Shown piece by piece: positions 1 through 8,970 of a stretch of DNA of 64,000 nt. The stretch's first letter is position 1, and each line of letters starts with the position of its first letter. The stretch is from CAWABB01 sp963780165 (GTDB lineage Bacteria; Bacteroidota; Ignavibacteria; UBA10030; UBA6906), in assembly GCA_963780165.1 (NCBI GenBank), contig CAWABB010000001.1, positions 930,001 to 994,000 of the forward strand, in the 5' to 3' direction. The translations under genes were made by a program, and so were the position numbers. A model generated the notes under the pieces. The model saw only the letters and a program-made list of their open reading frames with translations. It did no database searches and was not told the DNA's origin.

Positions 1-154
1 CACCAAGTGTGTAGGAAAAGGTCAGGGCGAGCGCGGACGCGGCCAGGGAGAACAACAGATGCCGAAAGAGGAATTTCCTGAGAGTTGCGCTCCCCGTGAG
101 GGTATTCACGAATGCTTTCGAGCAAAACGGAGAAGCTGACGACCTACGTCGCAT
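1..154 (-). CDS. N-terminal fragment of an exported protein, cut by the window edge
   Basis: Reading from ATG at 154 gives 51 residues with no stop before the window edge. The start has a strong Shine-Dalgarno (AGGAGG about 6 nt upstream) and a promoter at 179-207. Residues 31-50 form a hydrophobic segment after a basic N-terminus (MRRR..., then LLFSLAASALALTF), so a signal peptide is likely. Nothing in the visible part identifies the family. Upstream and promoter sequence are near-copies of those in front of the short frame at 5261. Confidence 0.55.
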   Translation of the reverse strand, partial: MRRRSSASPFCSKAFVNTLTGSATLRKFLFRHLLFSLAASALALTFSYTLG

Positions 155-178
155 GGCTGCCTCCTGATGTGCTACTCG

Positions 179-207
179 AAATATACGGAAGAAACTGCTG
201 GGGTCAA
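179..207 (-). promoter_or_regulatory. Bacteroidota-type promoter
   Basis: On the minus strand TTG (207-205) is followed 19 nt later by TATATTT (185-179). This fits the TTG-N19-TAnnTTT promoter pattern of Bacteroidota. A near-identical element lies at 5286-5314. Confidence 0.5.
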
Positions 208-260
208 GCAGCGCCTCTGTAACCTGTCACCCTGCGCCAGCTCATTCCTGCCGAGGGAGC

Positions 261-297
261 TGGAAATACAAGAGCCCGGCGATGATTGCCAGGCTCT
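261..297 (-). terminator. Intrinsic terminator of the LamG/Fn3 gene
   Basis: A 10-bp stem with one mismatch (297-288 with 280-271, AGAGCCTGGC/GCCGGGCTCT) is followed on the minus strand by TTGTATTT. It lies about 20 nt after the restored stop at 317. Confidence 0.6.
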
Positions 298-316
298 TTG
301 TTTACCCAGGGAGGAT

Positions 317-1095
317 TCACCGGACCAAAACGAGCTTCCTCGTTTCCACATGCTCCCGGCAGTCAACCTATACAGGTACACCCCGCTCGCGAGATGCGAA
401 GCATCGAACCGCACCTCATGAAATCCAGCCTCCTGCTCGCCTTGCACAATCGTCGCCACCTGCTGCCCGAGCGTGTTGAAGACCGTCAGCGTCACGTGCG
501 AGCGGCTCGGGAGACCGTAGCGTATGGTCGTCGAGGGGTTGAAGGGGTTGGGGTAGTTCTGGTGCAGGGTGTAGACCTGGGGAATTTCGCTGTCGTCAGC
601 GACCGACATGACGATGCCTTCCACCCAGGGCGCTCCAACGCTCGGGTTCCCCGCAGAGTCGCGGGCGAAGACGCGGTAGTAGACACTCGGCGCGGGCGGC
701 GCAGGATCGTGAAACGTTGTCGAGCTCGCTGTGCCGACGACTTCCGTTGCCTCAGGATCGGATGTGTCCACCGACCGCTCTACAACGTAGTCCATCAGGT
801 CCGCATCCTGTGGCGCATCCCAGCGTACGTCTACCTCACCGTGGGCTGAAGTAACCGGCCACATGTTCGGAGAGGCTGGAGCCGTATTATCCACCGAGTA
901 CCCACTGTCGGGCTTCGAGAAGAGTCCCGGGTCTCCCGCCACCATCGCCGAGACCCTGAAGACGGACCAATGCATCCCCCATCTTCGAGTGGAGTCAGCC
1001 ACTGTCCCCACTACGCGCCCGTACGGGGAGGACCCGACTGGATGAACGGCATAAACCGTCTCTACATGTTCCCAGGCTTCCTCAACGTGGAGCAA
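317..1095 (-). pseudogene. 3' part of the frameshifted LamG/Fn3 protein: fibronectin-III plus type IX sorting domain
   Basis: This frame continues the reading frame of 1062-2918 after a frameshift between about 1097 and 1062. It encodes a fibronectin type III domain (a run ending VVERSVDTSDPE... VYYRVFARDS) and then the type A sorting domain QNYPNPFNPSTTIRYGLP. A second single-base deletion near 350 turns the expected basic tail (VETRKLVLVR, stop at 317-319) into an unrelated tail running to 172. Both sides of each break match intact paralogues in the window, for example 5434-5600, so the lesions are clear. As read, the product would lack the end of its sorting signal. Confidence 0.75.
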
Positions 1096-2918
1096 TTAAC
1101 TCCAGCCTTCTGGGCCGTCCCAGGCGCCGCCGCACGCCTCCATAGAAAATAGGCGTCAACCGGACGAGGTATCCCAGGAGCGTCCAGTGTGGAAGGATAC
1201 CACCACACCCACACTTGCCTCCCCTGATCCCAGGGGATATCAGTGACAGCCCGGAGCACAGGTGCGGTCCCGAGCATCGCGCCCGCGCCGCTGACGTGCA
1301 CCCGCACGAGCGGGCGGCCGGGATCATCAGTGCGAAACTCGAGGATGCCGTCTACATCTCCCGGGTGATCGGGATGGAAGTCCACAAGAATCTGGGCCGT
1401 GCCCATCGCGGGAATGGCGGATGGCGTGAGCACGGTAAAGTCCGTCATGCTCTCGTGGATCTGTCTGACGTGGAGATCCTCAATCCCCGCATTCTCCACT
1501 GTGAGGCTCTGCCTTTCTGTTTCGCCGACAAGGATTGTGGGGAACGCCATCATCGAATCCTGCATGACAATACGAGGACGGAGTGCCCCAGGCGGATGCC
1601 TTGTGCCGCGGTAAATCCCGATGTCGTCGAGCGAGCCGTTGAAATACGCCACATGAGCACTGTCAAACTCCCATCGGCCAATATTGAGGTCGAAACCGTT
1701 GACGAGCGGCTCCCCAAAGTAGTCTTCCATGGGAGCGTTTGCGGCTTCGTCGTCTACGTAGAGAAAGAAAGCGCGACGCGGGCGATCACGCACCATGGTT
1801 GCCCGATGCCACTGCCCATCGTTGTATGTCCGCTCACTCCGGATAGTAAGAATGGTATCGTACGGCATCCCATCCTGCCGATTGCCAATCAGACCGCGGA
1901 CGCGCCCGTTCTTCATGTCCAGCGCAAATCCTGGAATGGGGGCGAGTCCCTTACGCAGCATGATATGGTGCCCAGGATCCACTGTTTTGAACCTGCAGTC
2001 AACCGTGAAGCTCTGGTTTTGCGAGAAGCCGAGAGCGGCTTCCCGCACGTCTGAAACCGCGAGAAAGCTTTCTGCCCCGTCGAAGAGCCTGGCCGAGCCG
2101 CTATACCCTTCGACCACCGCCGTCCCGTGAGCGATCACACGATGTGCGAACGGTGATGCGTCAGTGATCATCCCTCCTGGCGGGTCATCCATACGAAGGA
2201 GCAGGAGCGTGTCTGTCTTCCTGAGCGCGTCGTCCCAGACTCGAACACGCACTTCATCGAGATCGCCGAAGAAGTAGTTCGGGGACTCCGACGACTCCCC
2301 GCATCCAAGTGTCATTTGCCTCGTGCTGGCGAGGGCAAATGTGATCGGGTCCACGACCGGATTCGCGGATACCCCGTCTACTTTCAGCGAGACCGTGCGC
2401 GACTCGCGGTCGCGAACGAACGAAACGTAGTGCCATTGTCCGTCGTTGACTGGATTTATAGAAGTGATGGAAACCAGCGTGTCAGGGTAGGAGGAATCTT
2501 CACGATTCCCGATGCTCACCCGCACATAGCCACCCTCCATCATGAGCATGAGTCCGGGGTACGGGGCAAGTCCCCGACGGATGAGCGTCCCATCGAGTCC
2601 GGTTGTCCGAACCCAGAGAGAGACCTCGAAGCTCTCCGCATCAGACATGTCCATCGGCTGGCTTCCCGGGTAGTCGAGCGCCCCATAGTCCCAGCCGCCG
2701 TTGAAGTGCCGCGCCCTGCCGAGGACGCCCGCGACGGAAAGCGTGCCGTGGAGATTGATGGAGTTACCAAGACCTGATGCGTCATACAGGAAGGGACCAG
2801 ATTCTTCATCGCAGTGCCACAGCCCCACTGTCAGCGTGTCCTGCGAGGCCGGCGCGGCCAGGGGGAGCAGGAGCGTCAGTAATCCGGAAAGGAAGAATGC
2901 TGTGTGTCCTCTGCACAT
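1062..2918 (-). CDS. Secreted double LamG-domain protein (5' part of a frameshifted gene)
   Basis: The 618-residue frame starts with a signal peptide (SGLLTLLLPLAAPA, about residues 10-25). Two concanavalin/laminin-G-like folds follow (about 28-225 and 235-445); both contain the NDGQWH...RDR core typical of LamG_3 domains. A beta-sandwich of the DUF1573/ASPM type comes next (about 455-560), then the start of a fibronectin-III domain. The frame breaks at about 1062-1097, and the rest (Fn3 and type IX sorting domain) is in 317-1095. LamG domains usually bind glycans, so surface carbohydrate binding is an inference. The gene is preceded by a 180-bp gap and followed by its own terminator. Confidence 0.75.
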   Translation of the reverse strand: MCRGHTAFFLSGLLTLLLPLAAPASQDTLTVGLWHCDEESGPFLYDASGLGNSINLHGTLSVAGVLGRARHFNGGWDYGALDYPGSQPMDMSDAESFEVSLWVRTTGLDGTLIRRGLAPYPGLMLMMEGGYVRVSIGNREDSSYPDTLVSITSINPVNDGQWHYVSFVRDRESRTVSLKVDGVSANPVVDPITFALASTRQMTLGCGESSESPNYFFGDLDEVRVRVWDDALRKTDTLLLLRMDDPPGGMITDASPFAHRVIAHGTAVVEGYSGSARLFDGAESFLAVSDVREAALGFSQNQSFTVDCRFKTVDPGHHIMLRKGLAPIPGFALDMKNGRVRGLIGNRQDGMPYDTILTIRSERTYNDGQWHRATMVRDRPRRAFFLYVDDEAANAPMEDYFGEPLVNGFDLNIGRWEFDSAHVAYFNGSLDDIGIYRGTRHPPGALRPRIVMQDSMMAFPTILVGETERQSLTVENAGIEDLHVRQIHESMTDFTVLTPSAIPAMGTAQILVDFHPDHPGDVDGILEFRTDDPGRPLVRVHVSGAGAMLGTAPVLRAVTDIPWDQGRQVWVWWYPSTLDAPGIPRPVDAYFLWRRAAAPGTAQKAGVNCSTLRKPGNM

Positions 2919-3102
2919 GACATTGCCTTCGTCGGTGTGCGTGCAGGAGCGGAAGCGGACAGGAATGGCTGAAGAACAGGATTGACCGGGGGAGCTACCG
3001 CAGAGGTCTTATGGAAAGTTAGCGGGGGCGTCGATGAAACGCAAGTGGTGCGCGTCACGGGGGGACATCACCGGGAGGGAGCAGAGAAAAGGGCATCCGC
3101 CA

Positions 3103-4044
3103 TCAGCGCAAAAGAAGTATGCGTTTGACTTGTGTGACCGGAGTTGAGCCAGACTCGAGCGGACTTGCACTGAGTCTCAAGAAATACACACCGCTGCTGA
3201 GGCCCCGTGGCTGGAATACAAGGGTGTGGTGACCGGTCGGGCATGTGCCCTGCGCCACCGGTTGAACATCCCCTCCGAGGACATCATACAGCGAGAGACT
3301 AAACAGAGCACCAGATGGCACAGAAAAAGAAATCCTGGCAGCGTCGTTAAACGGGTTGGGATAGACCTCCAATACAGGAAGGGCATGCTGGTGCGACACC
3401 TGGCTCTCTTGAGCCTTCACTTCGGTGATGGTGCCGTAGACAATCCCGCTTACGATCGCACCAAGCAGATACTCACTGAAGCCCGGGGATTGAAAGGCGC
3501 CGTCGTATCCAAGGCTGTCTGTGATAACCCACCAACCCGACTCAAAGAGACCAGGGTCATTTACACGAGAAGTCGAGAAAGACCAACTGCGGAGCTGTCT
3601 CCCGAATCGTATGCCCTCATGAACGGAGACCGTAGTCAGAATGGTATCGGTCGCTGTAATCCATGAATCGATCGTGTCGCCATCCGCATAGCGAAAATCC
3701 ATCCCCGCGACTTCGCCGGTGTCTTTGAAGGCGTACACAACCGGACCTTCCTGGCGAAGGAACTCCTTTGAACCAAACGTCCCCTGAGAGCATGTCTGCA
3801 TTACGGCGTACGACTTGCCGTTACTCATCGTGGTTTCGGCAGTAATGACAACAGAATGAGTATACACGAACGGGCCTGGAAAATCCAAGTAGCCGTAGTC
3901 CCACCTGTCACCGATTGAGAGCGGATAGTAGCCTTGGCCAAGAGCGGGACAAGTCAAAGTTGCCATCAGGAAGAACCACTTGACTGCTGAGAGAAGCAAT
4001 CCGCGTTCAGTCGCAACGGCAATACGTCGCATGCGCTCACCCAT
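3103..4044 (-). CDS. Secreted protein with type IX sorting domain
   Basis: The 313-residue protein has an N-terminal hydrophobic segment (LLLSAVKWFFLMATLTCPALG, residues 16-36), then a beta-rich body opening with YYPLSIGDRWDYGYLD. The body resembles the neighbouring 4044-4973 product, so the two are probably paralogues. A sorting domain (VYPNPFNDAARISF, then SSGVYFLRLS) ends in the basic tail KRILLLR. Its start overlaps the stop of the upstream gene (TAATG), which suggests translational coupling. No enzymatic motif was recognised. Confidence 0.75.
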   Translation of the reverse strand: MGERMRRIAVATERGLLLSAVKWFFLMATLTCPALGQGYYPLSIGDRWDYGYLDFPGPFVYTHSVVITAETTMSNGKSYAVMQTCSQGTFGSKEFLRQEGPVVYAFKDTGEVAGMDFRYADGDTIDSWITATDTILTTVSVHEGIRFGRQLRSWSFSTSRVNDPGLFESGWWVITDSLGYDGAFQSPGFSEYLLGAIVSGIVYGTITEVKAQESQVSHQHALPVLEVYPNPFNDAARISFSVPSGALFSLSLYDVLGGDVQPVAQGTCPTGHHTLVFQPRGLSSGVYFLRLSASPLESGSTPVTQVKRILLLR

Positions 4045-4973
4045 TAGTGGACCAGCACCATTTTGCGCGAGAGAATTGTTTCTCCCGACTGCAGTCGATA
4101 GACGTACACCCCGCTTGCGAGCACCGATGCGTCAAACACTGCTTCATGGAATCCTGCCTCCTGCTCCCCCTGCACCAGCGTCGCCACTTGCTGCCCGAGC
4201 GTGTTGAAGACAGTCAGCGTCACGTGCGAACGGCTCGGGAGACCGTAACGGATTGTGGTTGAGGGGTTGAAGGGGTTGGGATAATTCTGCAGCAACGCAT
4301 GGTTCTTTGGGGTCGTTTCTGGTTCATCAACGTCTACGATCGTTCCCCACTGAACGCTATCGATAATGGCACCCGCCAAATACCAGACGTCCGATGGTTC
4401 AATGTCGTATTGAACCATACCGAAGCCGCTCGCGAGATACCGAGTTCCAAACCAGAGGCTGTCCCCAAGTTCATATCTTCGCCAGTAGTCGATGGCTTTG
4501 ATCGTGGCCGCCCGGCCAAACACTGAACCGGGGGAGATGTCCATCACCTTTGCGCTGTCGAAAGGCGGAGGGGATAGGTTCACAGCCCATGCATCTCCAA
4601 CGCCTGCAGCAAGAGAATATCGAAGGGATAGCCGCGCAAAGTCGTAAGGAGACGAGTCCCACACATTGTGTAGGGTGTCTATCTCATAGACCAACTCGAA
4701 TCCTTGACTTGAGTACCAGACGAACCTGCTTCCGGCCGCAGCGAGGGAGTCCTTGAGAAACCGGATGGTCTGAGTGATATGCCCCATGAACACGGATCGG
4801 TACTGCCAGACATTGCCTACTTGATCCGGGAAGTAGGAGTCGGGCGGTTGCGCAGAAACACCATTCATGCCGCCCGCCGCGAGCACGAGACCGCACAGCA
4901 TTGACCACCGCAATAGGCTCCGGCCTCGGATCCTCCTTCCAGCTTCCAGGCGAGTTCTTCTCATGGCGCTCAT
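4044..4973 (-). CDS. Secreted protein with type IX sorting domain
   Basis: The frame is open to 5039, but ATG at 4973 is preferred because GGAGG lies 5 nt upstream. This gives 309 residues: a basic stretch, a signal peptide (SMLCGLVLAAGGMNGVSA), a beta-rich domain opening with YFPDQVGNVWQYRS, and the sorting domain QNYPNPFNPSTTIRYGLP ending SRKMVLVH. The body is paralogous to the next gene downstream (3103-4044). The catalytic or binding role is unknown. It probably forms an operon with that gene. Confidence 0.75.
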   Translation of the reverse strand: MSAMRRTRLEAGRRIRGRSLLRWSMLCGLVLAAGGMNGVSAQPPDSYFPDQVGNVWQYRSVFMGHITQTIRFLKDSLAAAGSRFVWYSSQGFELVYEIDTLHNVWDSSPYDFARLSLRYSLAAGVGDAWAVNLSPPPFDSAKVMDISPGSVFGRAATIKAIDYWRRYELGDSLWFGTRYLASGFGMVQYDIEPSDVWYLAGAIIDSVQWGTIVDVDEPETTPKNHALLQNYPNPFNPSTTIRYGLPSRSHVTLTVFNTLGQQVATLVQGEQEAGFHEAVFDASVLASGVYVYRLQSGETILSRKMVLVH

Positions 4974-5117
4974 AGAAACCTCCACAGGGGCCTTCCCTGT
5001 CCGCATAGGGTCACTTTGACCTGGGATCCTTCTGGACATCGCGAATGCAGTGCACCCCCCCTGTGCGCGGTCAACTGCTCCGCCCGGTGGACAACGGGAA
5101 GCATCGAACCATTGAAA

Positions 5118-5261
5118 TCAGAGTCGGACGTGAGAGTCGAACCGAATAGGAAGAAAGAGACAAGGCAGAACGGCCAAGGAGAGTCGGACAGAATGCGGCT
5201 GGAACTGGGGGTTCGTGTTGTCGGCGTGAAAAAGAACAGGAGTTGCCCTGAAGCGTTTCAT
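5118..5261 (-). CDS. Short leader-like or degraded exported ORF
   Basis: ATG at 5261 is preceded by AGGAGG and by the promoter at 5286-5314, and opens a 47-residue frame (MKRFRATPVLF...). A hydrophobic patch (LSLAVLPCLFLPI) resembles a signal peptide. The stop is 145 nt before the start of the 4044-4973 gene. It may be a genuine small protein, a leader peptide, or the start of a broken gene. Promoter, ribosome site and upstream terminator are copies of those at 154-300. Confidence 0.35.
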   Translation of the reverse strand: MKRFRATPVLFHADNTNPQFQPHSVRLSLAVLPCLFLPIRFDSHVRL

Positions 5262-5285
5262 GGCTGCCTCCTGCGTGTCGTACCG

Positions 5286-5314
5286 AAATATACGGAGGAA
5301 ACGGCGGGAGTCAA
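5286..5314 (-). promoter_or_regulatory. Bacteroidota-type promoter
   Basis: TTGA at 5314-5311 is followed after a 19-nt spacer by TATATTT at 5292-5286 on the minus strand, duplicating the 179-207 promoter. It would drive the short frame at 5261 and possibly the two secreted-protein genes downstream. Confidence 0.5.
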
Positions 5315-5375
5315 GCTGGCTCTTTTGCGAGTAACCAGTCAACCCTGCATCGGTTCATTCTGTCGAGGACGTCGG

Positions 5376-5416
5376 AATACAGTAGAGCCCGGCGATGAGG
5401 TCGGGCTCTTTGTTTA
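5376..5416 (-). terminator. Intrinsic terminator of the S41 peptidase gene
   Basis: The stem AGAGCCCG (5384-5391)/CGGGCTCT (5402-5409) lies about 20 nt after the stop at 5434. A T-rich tail is present on both strands (TTGTTTA on plus, TACTGTATT on minus), so it may work in both directions. It is homologous to the 261-297 terminator. Confidence 0.6.
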
Positions 5417-5433
5417 CTATCTGGAGGGTGGAT

Positions 5434-8349
5434 TCACCGAACCAAAACGAACTTCTTCGTGTCCACAAAGCTGCCTGCAGTCAGTCTGTACAGGTACACC
5501 CCGCTGGAGAGGCCTGATGCATCGAACCGCACCTCATGAAAGCCGACCTCCTGCTCCCCCTCCACGAGAGCTGCGACCTGCTGCCCGAGGGTGTTGAAGA
5601 CTGTCAGCGTGACGTGCGAGCGAGTGGGGAGGCCGTAGCGGATGGTCGTGCTCGGGTTGAAGGGGTTGGGGTAGTTCTGGGCTAGCGAGAACCGCACGGG
5701 CGTCTGAGCAGTCTGGTGCTCGTCGACTGCGACGCTCGTGGTATCCGTGAGCATCGCCAACGCATTCAACCCGCGCACACCCGTAAGCCCTACAGGCGTG
5801 GCTGTAGCACTGTCGGTTGAGATCGTGATCAGAGTATCCGACACCGAGCCACTCTTCAATCCGTAGAGGACATCATCCTGTGCAAATGCGATTGCCGGGG
5901 TGATCCTTCCACCTCCTGTGACACCTATAAGTGTTGTTTCTCCCGTTGTGGTATTGACTTTGTAGATTCGATCTCGTCCCGAGACTGCCGGACGAACCGA
6001 GGCCCAGAGCTCACCCGTAGAGGGCTGTAAGGCCAAGCTGGAGTAGACAATGCCGGCAGCCGTCCCGATGTGGGATGTGTCGCCGGTGGACAGGCTAATC
6101 CGGTAGAGCCTGCCATTCATAGTCGCACCAAAGAGTGTGCCGTCTCGGTCGAATGCTATCGCCCGCATATTTGGAATGAGTATGGTCCGCTCAACATCAG
6201 TCTGGTCAACCGTGAACGTAGCAACATTCGGGAGCATGCGATAACTGCCGGCCGTCACGTCCTCTGTCCGCACACTGACATTGTACCCTCCCTGTGTGGG
6301 GGGAGTCCCGATGAGAGCACGCCAGAGGGTGTCTCCAGGGGAATTTCCGAAGACAACTGAGTCAACGACGGAGCCCTGCGAATCGGTGACGATCGCTGAA
6401 ACAACCAACGTATGCGCTCCGGGGTTCTCTACAACTGCCGTGATCAGAACGCTGCCGGCTGAGCCTTGCCCGCCATTTGACCTGTGGTCGACCCCGATAC
6501 TCGGTACAGGACGGTATTCTGAGTCGTGGTCGAAACACCATACATCTCCCCCGTGGAGGGCTGGGTGCCAGCCACCACTGCCGGGGTTGGGGCCAATCCA
6601 GCCGGTCTTTGTTGCACGAGTCTCCATGTCGAGCGAGTATGAGTGTCCGATGCAGCATACATCGTTCCTGGCGTCGCGGGTGCGGCGACAAATCCAGGCT
6701 GACTGACCGTGACATCGTGGGCGTAGGAAAGGCTGTTGATCCACTCCAGGGCTCGCTTTACGACGTCATCCTCCCCCCTGGCCACCCCATCGCGAGTGAG
6801 CCACACTTCCTCATCGACGGGAAATCCTTTGTGAATCATGAAGCCTTCATTGTTGAAGTTTGAGTAGACCGAAGCATCATCAACACGACAAAAATACGCA
6901 ACCGCCAGAACTCCGTACTGTAACCGAGCGGTGTAGGCTGTATAGGCGCCGTTCGTTCTCTTTCCAAAGAATCGAGCCATGGGATGGAACCGCATCTTGA
7001 ACGCATTGTAATCCCCGGAACTGCCAGCCATCGGCCCTGTGAGGACTGCGATCGGGTGGTCGAATAGCGCAGGACCAGGAGAGAAGAAGTCTGAGAGGTA
7101 TTTCGGAGTCAGCGTGAAGGAAAGGTGAGGTCCCCCTCGCACTCTTGATGCTTGAGAATAGTATAGGGTGGGGTCAAAATTGAAAAGATGTTTGTACCCA
7201 TTGTTCGCATATTCCGGGAAACCACCATAGTTCGTTCTGAAATCCAGAATCAATCCCTGTACTTTCTGTTGGCACACTAACTCATCGACAGCCTTCGCGA
7301 AGAGTGCTCGCGTTTCCCCGGCAGGTATGCCGTACCAGTCCCATGCGTAGACATACCCGATGGTTGTTCCTTCCACAATCCCCCAGGAGACCAGTTTCTT
7401 GTTATCAATATCGGGAAACGGTACTCCGATTACAGGCATCTGTTCCGTCGCAACAAAGTACGGCTGAGTGATAGTATTAAGTAGAGAGGTTGGATAGTGT
7501 AGTGTGTCTTTCGTAGTGTATTTGACGACATCAATTGTATCAAACAGTCCCCAATTCATTCCCACGCTCATCATGGCAGCATGGTGTCCAGAAGCAGGGG
7601 AAGATCCCAGCATATTCCCCCCTCCAAGAATCGGCAATTCCGCATCGGTAATTCCTGCACCAGGTCTTTCCATGGAATCCCGTCGTATCCCAGAATGACA
7701 TCACCAGGTTGAAGATTGAGAGGATGGTTCGGCATGACCCTGTACACCACGGCTGTACTATCCGGAAGAGGAGTGAGGCCTGCACCAAAATACGTCCGGA
7801 AGAACAAATTGTTGACACATATGATTGGGAGGCCCGGTCTATAGTGAAACGATGGGTAATTCGGATACTCTACATCAACCTCCAAGTCCTCGTAGAATCC
7901 CATTGCAGCGTCTATTCCACGATCCTTTGTATAGACATGCCACTCATTGAGTGCCCGTGTCAACCGGGACAAGATCCCGTAGAACCGCCCACGACTGACA
8001 CCAACCTCCACCAGAGGACGGTACGCGTTCTTGAGAGAATCCCAGTTGACTACAAGATTGGGAAATCCACCCCACGTCTCATGACAAGATTCCAGTAGCG
8101 ATCGAAAATTGACAACTTCTCCGTTGTCGACATACCATCCCCCCATAGCGAATCAATGAGATGTCCCCAGTCCTTCGCTGTGTAATGTCCCGGCCTTTTG
8201 AGTGAAGGCAGTTGGACTTCCCCTTGCTGCGCCGAACTCACAGAGGGTGTGAGAACTGCTGGGGATCTTGGCTCAACGGTCGGTCGTCTCTGTGCTATCA
8301 CAACAGCAGAAGAAAGACAGAGCAGTAGAACAAGCGAGAATATCTTCAT
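5434..8349 (-). pseudogene. Secreted S41-family peptidase with type IX sorting domain, three frameshifts
   Basis: Four minus-strand frames (8349-8050, 8146-7571, 7673-6444, 6744-5434) join into one protein of about 970 residues. It has a signal peptide (KIFSLVLLLCLSSAVVIAQ), an S41 N-terminal helical region (SRGRFYGILSRLTRALNEWHV), a PDZ-like segment (LQPGDVILGYDG), the S41 core (LILDFRTNYGGFP, then GPMAGSSGDYNAF with the expected nucleophile Ser), an Ig-like and a propeller-like stretch, and a sorting domain ending DTKKFVLVR. The breaks lie near 8055 (a C-run), 7640 and 6450. All domains are well conserved on each side, so decay is recent or the indels are artefacts. S41 enzymes are C-terminal-processing or tricorn-core serine peptidases; the substrate is unknown. 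Confidence 0.75.
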
Positions 8350-8970
8350 ATGCCCTCCTGGCTATGGACTGCTCACGCAGCTACTCTTTCGCCGATAGAC
8401 GATTTCGCCAGAACAATCGACGAGGGATAGGGCTCGGTGGGTCGTCGGGTAGAACGGAGAACTCTCGGCGGCTCGTTGAGTTCGACATCGAGCCATTGAG
8501 TTTCTATGTCAATGTGAAATCAATGCGCTTGCAGGCTTGCAGCCAGGGGGTCGTCGGGGTAGGCTCTACTGCGGAACAACAATTACAGGGTCAAACGGCG
8601 GCGGCTCGATGGCCGGGGAAGCCAAAGAGCGTGTTGTTGGCGGCATGTTATATCAGTGCAGAGCCAATGTCAAGAACAATCGCAAAACCAAGGGTTATAG
8701 GCGTATGTGAGGGTTAAGAAAACGCTCAGACATCGATGCCCCGGCCGTGTGACGACGCCCCTGATGAAATTCACCTCAAGAGCAGAAGTCTCTCTGTCTG
8801 CACGAAATCCCCTAAAAGAACCTATCAGAGGGCCGGGATCGAGGCTTGGCAGATGTGCGCGTCAATATTTCCAGCTGCTTTCTCAGATACACGATCTCGA
8901 GCTGGAGCTGAATCCTTGGTTTGAAGAATCGGAGACAAAATGATAAGAAGGACCTGATCATGTGACCTAT
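8350..8970. other. Gene-free interval holding repeat copy A
   Basis: No convincing gene was seen between the S41 start and the ATPase unit. It contains the ~80-bp dispersed repeat at 8543-8622. Confidence 0.5.
8543..8622. repeat. Dispersed ~80-bp intergenic repeat, copy A
   Basis: The core GCCAGGGGGTCGTCGGGGT, then GGCTCTA and a diverged arm, recurs at 31464-31550 and, shorter, at 37190-37272. Copies A and B lie upstream of secreted peptidase genes; C lies downstream of the DUF362 gene. Confidence 0.6.

Noticed and set aside
1215..2054. 279-codon plus-strand frame
   Set aside because: It is antisense to the LamG domains, which have clear homology on the minus strand.
5016..5597. Plus-strand frame across the intergenic promoter and terminator
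   Set aside because: It crosses a clear terminator and promoter of the opposite strand and has no recognisable protein pattern.
8707..8943. 78-codon plus frame upstream of ATPase copy 1
   Set aside because: It has no homologue that I recognise, a poor start, and no counterpart next to the second copy.
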